Origin: Dickeya zeae NCPPB 2538
Lineage (GTDB): Bacteria > Pseudomonadota > Gammaproteobacteria > Enterobacterales > Enterobacteriaceae
Direction of reading: 5' to 3'
Assembly: GCF_000406165.1 (NCBI RefSeq)
Contig: NZ_CM001977.1
Coordinates: forward strand, 4,112,280-4,176,279
DNA: 64,000 nucleotides
Shown here one piece after another: positions 7,971 to 16,816 of the stretch (its first letter is position 1; each line of letters opens with the position of its first letter). The notes below the pieces were generated by a model, which ran no database searches, had not been told where the DNA came from, and saw nothing but the letters and a program-made list of their open reading frames with translations. A program made the translations under genes and the position numbers.

Positions 7971-9470
7971 GTGGAAACCCAAGATCTGATCGTGATCGGC
8001 GGAGGCATTAACGGCACGGGCATCGCAGCAGATGCCGCCGGGCGCGGGCTGTCCGTCCTGCTGCTGGAAGCGCAGGATCTGGCCTGTGCCACCTCTTCCG
8101 CCAGTTCCAAGCTGATTCACGGCGGCCTGCGCTATCTGGAACACTACGAGTTCCGGCTGGTGGGCGAAGCCTTGTCCGAACGCGAAGTGTTGCTGAAAAT
8201 GGCACCACACATCATTTTCCCGATGCGTTTTCGCCTGCCGCACCAGCCGCATTTGCGCCCGGCCTGGATGATCCGCGCCGGTCTGTTTATGTATGACCAT
8301 CTGGGCAAACGTGTCAGTCTGCCGTCCAGCCACGGGCTGCGATTCGGCCGTGAATCGGTGTTAAAACCCGAGCTGACGCGCGGTTTCGAATATTCCGACT
8401 GCTGGGTGGACGATGCCCGTCTGGTGGTGCTGAACGCGCAGGAAGTGGTGCGCCGTGGCGGCGAGGTGAAAACCCGCATGAAAGTGACCCGCGCCCATCG
8501 CGAAAACGGCCTGTGGATCGTCGAAGCCGAAGATACCCTCAGTGGTGAAACCCACCGCTGGCAGGCGAAAGGCCTGGTTAACGCCACCGGCCCGTGGGTA
8601 CGCCAGTTCTTTGACGACGGACTGGCGCTGCCATCGCCGTATGGCATCCGTCTGATTAAAGGCAGTCATATCGTTGTGCCGCGCGTCCATCAGGAAGAGC
8701 AGGCCTACATTCTGCAAAATAAAGACAACCGTATTGTGTTTGTGATTCCGTGGCAGGATGAATTCTCCATCATCGGTACCACCGATGTGGAATACCACGG
8801 CGATCCGCATCAGGTGAAGATCGACGACAACGAAATTCGTTACCTGCTGGATGTGTATAACGACCATTTCAAAAAGCAGCTGACACGTGACGATATCGTC
8901 TGGACGTATTCGGGTGTACGCCCGTTGTGCGACGACGAATCCGATTCACCGCAGGCTATCACCCGCGACTACACCTTGTCGGTTGCCGATGAAAATGGTA
9001 AGGCACCGCTGCTGTCCGTATTCGGCGGCAAGCTAACCACCTACCGTAAGTTAGCGGAACACGCACTGGAAAAACTGGTGAAATACTACCCGCAAGCCGG
9101 ACAAGCGTGGACCCGTAACGCCATTCTGCCCGGTGGTGATATCAGCGGCAGCCGCGAAGATTACGCCGCGACATTGCGCCGCCGTTACAATCTGCCGGAA
9201 GCGCTGGCACGTCGTTACAGCCGCACTTACGGTAGCCAGAGCGAGAAAATCCTCGGCAACGCCCAATCCTTAAGCGACCTGGGCGAACATTTCGGCCATA
9301 ACCTGTACGAAGCCGAGTTACGTTATCTGGTGGAGCATGAGTGGGTTGTCACGCTGGAAGACGCTATCTGGCGTCGTACCAAGCTCGGCATGTGGCTGGA
9401 CGACGTACAACGCCAGCGTGTCGCCGACTGGCTGGTCAGCTACCGCAGCCAGTTAGCTAAAGCGGGTTAA
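7971..9470 (+). CDS. glpD: Aerobic glycerol-3-phosphate dehydrogenase GlpD
   Basis: Oxidises sn-glycerol-3-phosphate to dihydroxyacetone phosphate and passes electrons to ubiquinone at the cytoplasmic membrane. The 499-aa product (E. coli 501) begins METQDLIVIGGGINGTGIAA, with the FAD Rossmann motif at residues 10-15. It has SSASSKLIHGGLRYLEHYEF, RLIKGSHIVVPR, VFVIPWQDEFSIIGTTDVEY, TYSGVRPLCDDE and SVFGGKLTTYRKLAEHALEK. The start is GTG after GGAGGAGAAAAC. Expression is expected to be repressed by GlpR through the operators just upstream. A strong terminator separates it from glgP. Confidence 0.97.
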   Translation: METQDLIVIGGGINGTGIAADAAGRGLSVLLLEAQDLACATSSASSKLIHGGLRYLEHYEFRLVGEALSEREVLLKMAPHIIFPMRFRLPHQPHLRPAWMIRAGLFMYDHLGKRVSLPSSHGLRFGRESVLKPELTRGFEYSDCWVDDARLVVLNAQEVVRRGGEVKTRMKVTRAHRENGLWIVEAEDTLSGETHRWQAKGLVNATGPWVRQFFDDGLALPSPYGIRLIKGSHIVVPRVHQEEQAYILQNKDNRIVFVIPWQDEFSIIGTTDVEYHGDPHQVKIDDNEIRYLLDVYNDHFKKQLTRDDIVWTYSGVRPLCDDESDSPQAITRDYTLSVADENGKAPLLSVFGGKLTTYRKLAEHALEKLVKYYPQAGQAWTRNAILPGGDISGSREDYAATLRRRYNLPEALARRYSRTYGSQSEKILGNAQSLSDLGEHFGHNLYEAELRYLVEHEWVVTLEDAIWRRTKLGMWLDDVQRQRVADWLVSYRSQLAKAG

Positions 9471-9496
9471 TACTCCACGTTGGTTAATACTAAAGA

Positions 9497-9524
9497 AAAA
9501 CGGCTTCCTCACGGAAGCCGTTTT
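9497..9524. terminator. Bidirectional terminator between glpD and glgP
   Basis: AAAACGGCTTCC (9497-9508) and GGAAGCCGTTTT (9513-9524) form a perfect 12-bp stem with a 4-nt loop and A/T-rich flanks on both sides, between two convergent genes. Confidence 0.85.
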
Positions 9525-9557
9525 ACTGTCACTGCCTATGCCATTCAGAGAAGCGAC

Positions 9558-12005
9558 CTACAACCGTATTGGCTTGATGTGCCAAATCTCGTCGGCGTAC
9601 TCCTGAATCGTACGATCGGAAGAGAAATAGCCCATATTGGCGATGTTGTGCAATGTGCGACGCGTCCATTCATCCTCATCGCAATACACTTCATCTACCC
9701 GATCCTGACTGTCCACATAACTGCGGTAATCCGCCAGCAACTGATAGTGATCGCCGAAATTAACCAGTGAATCGAACAGGTCAGCATAACGGCGCGGATC
9801 GTCCGGGCTGAATACCCCGGTCGCTATCTGTGTCAGTACCCGGTGCAACTCCTCATCCTGATTGTAGAACTCGCGCGGGTTGTAACCGTTGCGACGTAAT
9901 TCCTCTACCTGCTCCGTCGTATTACCGAAGATAAAGATATTCTCTTCCCCAACCCGCTCACGCATTTCGACGTTGGCACCGTCCAGCGTACCGATGGTCA
10001 GTGCACCGTTGAGCGCAAACTTCATGTTACTGGTGCCAGAGGCCTCGGTACCGGCCAACGAGATCTGCTCCGACAGGTCCGCCGCCGGAATAATGATTTG
10101 CGCCAGACTAACGCCATAGTTAGGGATGAACACAATCTTCAGTTTGTCTTTTACCGCTGGATCGTTGTTGACCACGTTGGCCACATCATTAATCAAATGA
10201 ATAATGTGTTTAGCCATGTAGTACGCCGAGGCTGCCTTACCGGCGAAAATGGCGACACGCGGTACGCGATCCAGACTCGGGTCATCCTTGATGCGGTTAT
10301 AGAGCGTTATCAGGTGCAACACGTTGAGCAACTGGCGCTTATACTCATGAATACGCTTGATCTGCACGTCAAACAGCGCGTTAGGGTCAACCACGATATC
10401 CAGATGCTGGGCAATGTAGACCGCCAGCCGTAATTTGTTTTCCTGCTTGGCTTTACGCACTTTCTGCAGGAAAGCCGGGTAATCGATGTGCGGTTTCAGG
10501 TCGGCCAGTTGGCTCAAATCGGTGCGCCAGGTCTTACCGATGGTTTCATCCAGCACTTTCGACAGTGGGCGGTTTGCCAGCGCCAGCCAGCGCCGCGGCG
10601 TCACGCCATTGGTTTTGTTGCAGAAGCGCTCTGGATAAACCCGGGCGAAATCAGCGAACAGCGATTGCACCATCAGGTCGGTGTGCAACTGGGACACCCC
10701 GTTCACCTTGTGACTACAGATCACCGCCAGCCACGCCATGCGCACCTTACGCCCGTGCTCTTCATCAATGATCGATACCCGCTTGAGCAGGTCGACATCA
10801 TTAGGGAAACGCTCTTGCACCTCGTCCAGAAAACGGTCATTGATTTCGAAAATCAGTTGCAGATGGCGCGGCAGGATTTTGCCCATCATGTCGACCGGCC
10901 AGGTTTCCAGCGCTTCCCCCATCAGGGTATGGTTGGTGTAGGAGAACACCTTGGTGACTACATCCCAGGCTACGTCCCACTTGAACTTGTGCTCATCGAT
11001 CAACAGCCGCATTAACTCAGGGATCGCCAATACCGGATGGGTATCGTTAAGGTGGATGGCAAATTTCTCCGCCAGATTGGCGTAGGTTTTATGCATCGTC
11101 CAGTGACGGCTGAGGATGTCCTGTACCGTGGCAGACACCAAAAAGTATTCCTGACGTAAACGCAGTTCGCGACCGGAGTAGGTGGAGTCATCAGGGTAGA
11201 GTACACGCGACACGTTTTCGGAGTGGTTTTTATCTTCTACCGCCGCGAAATAGTCGCCCTGATTAAATTTACCGAGATTGATTTCGTTACTGGCCTGCGC
11301 CGCCCACAGCCGCAAGGTGTTGGTGGCGTCGGTATCAAAGCCGGGGATTATCTGGTCATAGGCGCAGGCGATGATTTCTTCCGTTTCCAGCCAGCGGGTT
11401 TTGCTCCCCTCCTGCTGAATTCGGCCGCCAAACCGCACTTTATAGCGGGTGCTGTGACGCACGAATTCCCACGGATTACCGTATTCCAGCCAGTAATCCG
11501 GTGACTCTGCTTGCTTTCCATCGACGATATTTTGCCGGAACATACCGTATTCATAACGAATACCGTAACCCCGTCCCGGCAGCGCCATGGTGGCGAGCGA
11601 GTCGAGGAAACAGGCGGCCAGACGACCAAGCCCCCCGTTGCCTAATGCCGGGTCGTCTTCTTCTTCCAGCAATTCGTTCAGGTCCAGCCCCATCGCTTCC
11701 AGCGCATCACGCAGGTCGTCAAACATACCCATCGCCAGCAACGCGTTGGAGAGTGTGCGCCCCAGCAGGAATTCCATCGACAGGTAATAAACCTGTCGGA
11801 CATCCTGTGATAACTGTGCACGATTAGAACGCAGCCAGCGCTCGACCATACGGTCCCGCACCGCCAGTACCGCGGCATTCAGCCAGTCATGTTTGCTGGC
11901 GATGCTGGGATCCTTGCCGACGGTAAACATCAGCTTATAAGCGATGGAGTGTTTCAACGCGTCTACGCTGAGCGTAGGTGAGTTGTAGATAAATGGAGAG
12001 TTCAT
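9558..12005 (-). CDS. glgP: Glycogen phosphorylase GlgP
   Basis: Degrades glycogen to glucose-1-phosphate. The 815-aa protein has the same length as E. coli GlgP. Motifs: MNSPFIYNSPTLSVDALKHS at the N-terminus, YYLSMEFLLGRTLSN, NDTHPVLAIPELMRLL, KCNNGVTPRR-type region NKTNGVTPRRW, and the PLP-lysine segment EASGTSNMKFALNGALTIG (roughly residue 660). The start at 12005 follows GGGA; a longer open frame to 12080 overlaps glgA and is not needed. Last gene of the glgBXCAP cluster, 23 bp after glgA. With malP at the left edge, the window carries two GT35 phosphorylases for different glucans. Confidence 0.97.
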   Translation of the reverse strand: MNSPFIYNSPTLSVDALKHSIAYKLMFTVGKDPSIASKHDWLNAAVLAVRDRMVERWLRSNRAQLSQDVRQVYYLSMEFLLGRTLSNALLAMGMFDDLRDALEAMGLDLNELLEEEDDPALGNGGLGRLAACFLDSLATMALPGRGYGIRYEYGMFRQNIVDGKQAESPDYWLEYGNPWEFVRHSTRYKVRFGGRIQQEGSKTRWLETEEIIACAYDQIIPGFDTDATNTLRLWAAQASNEINLGKFNQGDYFAAVEDKNHSENVSRVLYPDDSTYSGRELRLRQEYFLVSATVQDILSRHWTMHKTYANLAEKFAIHLNDTHPVLAIPELMRLLIDEHKFKWDVAWDVVTKVFSYTNHTLMGEALETWPVDMMGKILPRHLQLIFEINDRFLDEVQERFPNDVDLLKRVSIIDEEHGRKVRMAWLAVICSHKVNGVSQLHTDLMVQSLFADFARVYPERFCNKTNGVTPRRWLALANRPLSKVLDETIGKTWRTDLSQLADLKPHIDYPAFLQKVRKAKQENKLRLAVYIAQHLDIVVDPNALFDVQIKRIHEYKRQLLNVLHLITLYNRIKDDPSLDRVPRVAIFAGKAASAYYMAKHIIHLINDVANVVNNDPAVKDKLKIVFIPNYGVSLAQIIIPAADLSEQISLAGTEASGTSNMKFALNGALTIGTLDGANVEMRERVGEENIFIFGNTTEQVEELRRNGYNPREFYNQDEELHRVLTQIATGVFSPDDPRRYADLFDSLVNFGDHYQLLADYRSYVDSQDRVDEVYCDEDEWTRRTLHNIANMGYFSSDRTIQEYADEIWHIKPIRL

Positions 12006-12028
12006 AATGTCATTCCCACTGATGCGTA

Positions 12029-13462
12029 CTACCAAAGACGTTGATAAAGCGCACGATAGGCCTGGGCAGCGACCTGCCAACTAAAATCCATTGCCATTGC
12101 CTGACGTTGTACATAACGCCAAAGCGAAGGGCGCGACCACAACACAAAGACCCGACGAATCGCCCGCGACAGCGACGCGGTATTACAATCGCTGAACACA
12201 AAACCGCTCGCCAGGCCATCAGCCAGATTTTCCAGCGAGCAATCTGCCACGGTATCCGCCAGTCCACCGGTGCGTCTGACCAGCGGTAACGTGCCGTATT
12301 TCAGGCCGTACAACTGGGTCAACCCGCAGGGTTCGAACCGACTAGGAACCATAATCACATCCGCGCCGCCAATGATGCGGTGCGAAAACGCTTCGTGATA
12401 ACCAATCTGTACGCCGACGCGGCCGTGATACTCCGCCGCCGCCGCCAGAAAACCTTCCTGTAAGGTGGCATCGCCTGCTCCCAACACCACCAGTTGTCCA
12501 CCTTGCTCCAGCAAATCCGGCACGGCCTGCAAGGCGATATCCAGCCCTTTTTGGCTGGTCAGGCGACTGACGATGGCGAACACCGGCACGCGATCATCCA
12601 CCTTAAGTCCCATCGCCGTTTGCAAATGCCGCTTGTTTTCCGCTTTGCGCGCCAGCTCATCACGGCTATAGGTGGCGGTTAGCAACGCATCGTGTGACGG
12701 GTTCCAGATCTCATCATCCACCCCATTGAGGATGCCAGACAAACGCCCCTGCTCTTCACGCGACTTGAGCAGCCCCTCCAGCCCATACCCATACTCAGCC
12801 TGTGTAATTTCATGGGCATAAGTCGGGCTGACGGTGGTGACATGATCCGCATAATACAGCCCGGCCTTGAGGTACGAGATTTGGCCGTAAAACTCCAACC
12901 CGTACATGTGGAAGTACTCCGGCGGCAAGCGCAACTCTGACATGTGACGGGCATCAAATAATCCCTGATAAGCCAGATTATGGACGGTAAATACCGATTT
13001 TGCCGGTCGACCTTTCGCCGCCAGATACGCACAGGCAAGCCCGGCATGCCAGTCATGGGCATGAACGATGTCTGGTCGCCAGAACGGATCCACGCCGTTG
13101 GCCATTTCCGCCCCCATCCAGCCCAGCAAACCAAAGCGCAAGACATTGTCCGTATAGGCGAATAACGACGTATCGTGATACGGGCTGCCTGCCCGCTCAT
13201 ACAGATGCGGGACATCGATCAGGTAGATGCCCACCCCGTTGTAATGACCATAACGCAGCGTGACATGACCACCAAACGTATCCAGTTCCCGTACCACCTG
13301 CGCATCCGGGATACCCTTTTTCAGGTCGGGAAACGCTGGCAACAGCACGCGTACATCCATCCCTGCCGCTATCTGCGCACCGGGCAACGCGCCCACCACA
13401 TCCGCCAGTCCCCCGGTTTTCAGCAAGGGGAATAGCTCTGAACACACGTGTAATACCCGCAT
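12029..13462 (-). CDS. glgA: Glycogen synthase GlgA (ADP-glucose)
   Basis: Elongates alpha-1,4-glucan chains from ADP-glucose. The 477-aa product is the E. coli length, with GT5 landmarks: KTGGLADVVGALP (residues 15-27; Lys15 binds ADP-glucose), VVHAHDWHAGL-type IVHAHDWHAGLACAY, VFTVHNLAYQG, SRLTSQKGLD, and the C-terminal PSRFEPCGLTQLYGLKYGT with the catalytic Glu. The ATG at 13462 (MRVLHVCSE) follows GGGAGA; 25 further in-frame upstream codons overlap the glgC side and are not conserved. It lies between glgC and glgP in one transcription direction. Confidence 0.97.
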   Translation of the reverse strand: MRVLHVCSELFPLLKTGGLADVVGALPGAQIAAGMDVRVLLPAFPDLKKGIPDAQVVRELDTFGGHVTLRYGHYNGVGIYLIDVPHLYERAGSPYHDTSLFAYTDNVLRFGLLGWMGAEMANGVDPFWRPDIVHAHDWHAGLACAYLAAKGRPAKSVFTVHNLAYQGLFDARHMSELRLPPEYFHMYGLEFYGQISYLKAGLYYADHVTTVSPTYAHEITQAEYGYGLEGLLKSREEQGRLSGILNGVDDEIWNPSHDALLTATYSRDELARKAENKRHLQTAMGLKVDDRVPVFAIVSRLTSQKGLDIALQAVPDLLEQGGQLVVLGAGDATLQEGFLAAAAEYHGRVGVQIGYHEAFSHRIIGGADVIMVPSRFEPCGLTQLYGLKYGTLPLVRRTGGLADTVADCSLENLADGLASGFVFSDCNTASLSRAIRRVFVLWSRPSLWRYVQRQAMAMDFSWQVAAQAYRALYQRLW

Positions 13463-13544
13463 CTTGTCTCCCATTCCACCACCCACGCCCCACACGTGGG
13501 CAGCATCAATCCGCCGGCCCGTTACGGCCGGGTACACAATCAGG

Positions 13545-14831
13545 TCAGGACGTGAGCTTCGCCAACATGGCTCGCGTCACCAGCACAATGCCTTCTTCGG
13601 AACGATAAAAACGACGGCTGTCATCCTCAGCGTTCTCGCCAATCACCATGCCTTCGGGAATGTCGCAGGCGCGATCGATGATGCAACGATGCAAGCGGCA
13701 TGAGCGTCCGACGTTGACATCCGGCAACAACACCGATGAATCGATGCTGCAAAAGGAGTTGATACGTACCCGAGGGAACAGAACCGAATGTGTGACCACC
13801 GAGCCGGACACAATACTTCCACCCGACACCAGCGAATTCATGGTTAAGCCATGACTGCCGGAGCGGTCCTGGACGAACTTGGCAGGCGGTAACGCCGCCA
13901 TCGCCGAGCGAATCGGCCAGTTATGGTCGTACATGTCCAGTTCCGGCATCACCGACGCCAGATCGAGGTTGGCGCGCCAGTAGGCTTCCAGCGTGCCCAC
14001 ATCCCGCCAGTACGGCGGCGCGTTTTCTGACGACGTCACGCAGGAGAGGGTGAAGGGATGCGCCCAGGCATTCCCTTCCGCCACGATTTTTGGGATCAAG
14101 TCCTTGCCGAAATCATGGCTGGAATCCGAGGTGCACACATCCTCCTCCAACCGCCGGTACAGGTATTTGGCGTTGAAAACGTAGATCCCCATACTGGCCA
14201 GCGCCATATCGGGGTTATCCGGCATCGGTGCCGGGTTGGCGGGCTTCTCGTCGAAACTGATAATGCGGTTGTCTTTATCCACGCTCATCACGCCAAAGGC
14301 GTGTGCTTCTTTGATAGGCACCGGAATACACGCGACCGAACACTCCGCGCCATTCTCCACGTGGTCCAGCAGCATGCGGGAATAGTCCATTTTATAGATA
14401 TGGTCACCGGCCAGAATCACGACGTATTCCGCCCCGTAGCGCCGAATAATATCCAGGTTATGGCATACGGCATCAGCAGTGCCGCGGTACCAGTGATCGT
14501 TTTCATCATGCCGTTGCTGGGCGGGCAGCAAATCGACAAATTCATTCATCTCGATATTCAGGAACGACCAGCCGCGCTGGATATGCTGCACCAGCGTATG
14601 CGACTGATACTGGGTAATCACGCCAATCCGGCGAATGCCGGAATTCAGGCAATTAGACAGAGCAAAATCGATAATCCGATATTTACCGCCAAAGTGCACC
14701 GCGGGTTTGGCACGGTGCGCCGTTAAGTCTTTCAGCCGGGTTCCACGCCCGCCCGCCAAAATCAGCGCGACAGATTTCAAGGGCAACTGTCTGGCCAGCA
14801 TCAGGGGATCGTGTTTGTCAGTACTCACCAT
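13545..14831 (-). CDS. glgC: Glucose-1-phosphate adenylyltransferase GlgC
   Basis: Makes ADP-glucose from ATP and glucose-1-phosphate, the committed and allosterically controlled step of glycogen synthesis. The 428-aa product has the nucleotidyltransferase loop LAGGRGTRLKDLT (about 26-38), KPAVHFGGKYRIIDF, WYRGTADAV, the GDHIYKMDYSRML catalytic segment and the C-terminal left-handed beta-helix (SVLFPRVRINSFCSI onward). The start at 14831 (MVSTDKHD) has AAGGAG 7 bases upstream. It is 14 bp after glgX, so it is cotranscribed. It is three residues shorter than E. coli GlgC, mostly at the C-terminus. Confidence 0.97.
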   Translation of the reverse strand: MVSTDKHDPLMLARQLPLKSVALILAGGRGTRLKDLTAHRAKPAVHFGGKYRIIDFALSNCLNSGIRRIGVITQYQSHTLVQHIQRGWSFLNIEMNEFVDLLPAQQRHDENDHWYRGTADAVCHNLDIIRRYGAEYVVILAGDHIYKMDYSRMLLDHVENGAECSVACIPVPIKEAHAFGVMSVDKDNRIISFDEKPANPAPMPDNPDMALASMGIYVFNAKYLYRRLEEDVCTSDSSHDFGKDLIPKIVAEGNAWAHPFTLSCVTSSENAPPYWRDVGTLEAYWRANLDLASVMPELDMYDHNWPIRSAMAALPPAKFVQDRSGSHGLTMNSLVSGGSIVSGSVVTHSVLFPRVRINSFCSIDSSVLLPDVNVGRSCRLHRCIIDRACDIPEGMVIGENAEDDSRRFYRSEEGIVLVTRAMLAKLTS

Positions 14832-14845
14832 GTCAGACTCCTTTT

Positions 14846-16816
14846 TTATTGTTTTACCAGTACGCACACCGCATTCGCCTGCCCATGCCAAACCCGTCCT
14901 TTGAGCGGATGGTCAGCCGCGCTAAAGGGGGGCGAAACCCGCCACTCCCCTGCGGGAAGCGAAAACTCACTCGTCTGCGTCGTGGCGTTGAGCAATAGCA
15001 ACCAGCGTTCGGAAAGCTGGATTTGTAACTGATGTGCCCCCTGCTCCCACTCGTATGGCGTCAGCGGCTCTCCCTGCGCATTCAGCCACTGAACGTCGTT
15101 TCCACCGTCACGCCACCATGCGGCTTTGCGCAACGCGGGAATAGCACGGCGCAGGCGGATCAGGCCTGCGGTAAACGCGAGCAAATCGGTATCCGCCTGA
15201 TCCCAATGCAACCAGGCCAGCGCGTTATCCTGGCAATACGCGTTATTGTTACCCTGCTGGCTGTTACCGAATTCATCGCCAGCCAGCAGCATCGGCGTGC
15301 CCTGCGACAACAGCAGTGTCGTCAGCAGCGCCTGTTGGCTGGCGCGTCGCCGCGCCTGTGTGGCGTCATCCGCCTCCAGCCCTTCCGTCCCATGGTTGAA
15401 GCTGAAATTGCTGTTGGAGCCATCACGGTTTTGTTCCCCGTTGGCTTCGTTATGCTTGTGGTTAAAGCACACCAGATCCCGCAGGGTAAAACCGTCATGG
15501 GAGGTCAACATGTTGACCGACGCCCAGGGCAAGCGCCCATTACGCTCAAATACCTCACTGGAGGCGGCGAAACGTCGGGCAAATACCCCGACAGGCATAT
15601 CGCCGAGCAACCAGAAACGGCGCATATCGTCGCGAAAACGGTCGTTCCACTCGGCGAACAACGCAGGAAACTGGCCCAGTTGGTAGCCGCCGGGACCAAT
15701 ATCCCAAGGCTCGGCGATCAATTTGCACTCGCGCAGCGAACGGTGGTTACGCAGCGCGGTAAAGAACGGGGCCGAAGAAGAAAAATCCGGCGAACGCCCC
15801 AAAATCGTCGCCAGATCAAAACGGAAGCCATCCACATGGCAGGTTTCATGCCAGAACTTCAGGCACTCAATCACCCACTGCAATACCGCCGGGTTCTCCA
15901 GCCGCAACACGTTGCCGCATCCCGCCCAGTTGTAATAATCGCCCTCCCCGGTTAACCAGTAGTAACTGGTATTATCAATGCCGCGTAGCGACAGCGTCGG
16001 GCCGTCTACGTCCAGCTCTGCGCTGTGATTAAACACCACATCCAAAATCACCTCGATGCCGGCTTTATGCAGCGCCCGCACCGCGTCACGGAATTCGTTG
16101 AGTGGGTCATCCCCCGCCGCCAGGCTGCTGTCCACCGCGAACGGCAGCAGCGTGTTGTAACCCCAGTAATTGCGCAATCCCATCGATTGCAAACGGGGCT
16201 CGTCGGCATGCTGCTGGACAGGCATCAACTCCAGCGCGGTCACACCCAGTTGCGTCAGGTACTCCAGCATCACAGGGTGCGCCAGCGCAGCGTAGGTGCC
16301 GCGTATCGATGCCGGAATGCGTGGGTGACGTCGGGTCAACCCACGCACATGCGCTTCGTACAATACGGTGTGATGCCAGGGCGTGCGCGGAAAGGCATCG
16401 CCCTGCCAGTCGTAACGTTCATCCACCACCACGCTGCGTGGCATCACTTCGGCGCTGTCCGCGGCATCAGGGTAGTCATAACCGCCGTGCAGTCGCTCAT
16501 CATCCACCACCCAGCCATCCATCTGGCGGGCGCAGGGGTCAAGCAACAGTTTCCGGGCATTGAAACGCAGGCCGCGTTTCGGGTCGAACACACCATCGAC
16601 ACGGTAGCCGTAACACAAGCCTGGCTGGGCATCCGGCAAATAACCGTGCCAAATATCGCCGGTACGGGCCGTCAGCGGCAGGCGTTGTTCCCGCAGGCCG
16701 TCAAAAATACACAATTCCACCTTCGAGGCTCCGGAAGAGAACAACGCAAAGTTCACTCCTTCGCCATCGAAGTAAGAGCCTAACGGTCGGGGACGACCCG
16801 CCAGCAGTTCAACCAT
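14846..16816 (-). CDS. glgX: Glycogen debranching enzyme GlgX
   Basis: An isoamylase-type GH13 enzyme that hydrolyses alpha-1,6 branches of phosphorylase-limit dextrin. The 656-aa protein has an N-terminal CBM48-like domain (GRPRPLGSYFDGEGVNFALF) and the catalytic barrel: ILDVVFNHSAE, nucleophile Asp334 in VDGFRFDLA, acid/base Glu369 in LIAEPWDIG and the transition-state Asp in MLTSHDGFTL. A C-terminal beta domain follows. Its ATG overlaps the glgB stop by one base (TAATG), implying translational coupling. Confidence 0.97.
   Translation of the reverse strand: MVELLAGRPRPLGSYFDGEGVNFALFSSGASKVELCIFDGLREQRLPLTARTGDIWHGYLPDAQPGLCYGYRVDGVFDPKRGLRFNARKLLLDPCARQMDGWVVDDERLHGGYDYPDAADSAEVMPRSVVVDERYDWQGDAFPRTPWHHTVLYEAHVRGLTRRHPRIPASIRGTYAALAHPVMLEYLTQLGVTALELMPVQQHADEPRLQSMGLRNYWGYNTLLPFAVDSSLAAGDDPLNEFRDAVRALHKAGIEVILDVVFNHSAELDVDGPTLSLRGIDNTSYYWLTGEGDYYNWAGCGNVLRLENPAVLQWVIECLKFWHETCHVDGFRFDLATILGRSPDFSSSAPFFTALRNHRSLRECKLIAEPWDIGPGGYQLGQFPALFAEWNDRFRDDMRRFWLLGDMPVGVFARRFAASSEVFERNGRLPWASVNMLTSHDGFTLRDLVCFNHKHNEANGEQNRDGSNSNFSFNHGTEGLEADDATQARRRASQQALLTTLLLSQGTPMLLAGDEFGNSQQGNNNAYCQDNALAWLHWDQADTDLLAFTAGLIRLRRAIPALRKAAWWRDGGNDVQWLNAQGEPLTPYEWEQGAHQLQIQLSERWLLLLNATTQTSEFSLPAGEWRVSPPFSAADHPLKGRVWHGQANAVCVLVKQ

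Noticed and set aside
15032..15955. Long plus-strand open frame (307 codons) inside glgX
   Set aside because: Antisense to a well-conserved enzyme; composition is that of a complementary frame (His/Gln/Arg-rich) with no SD or domain. Similar antisense frames in glgC, glgB, recQ and cyaA were dismissed for the same reason.
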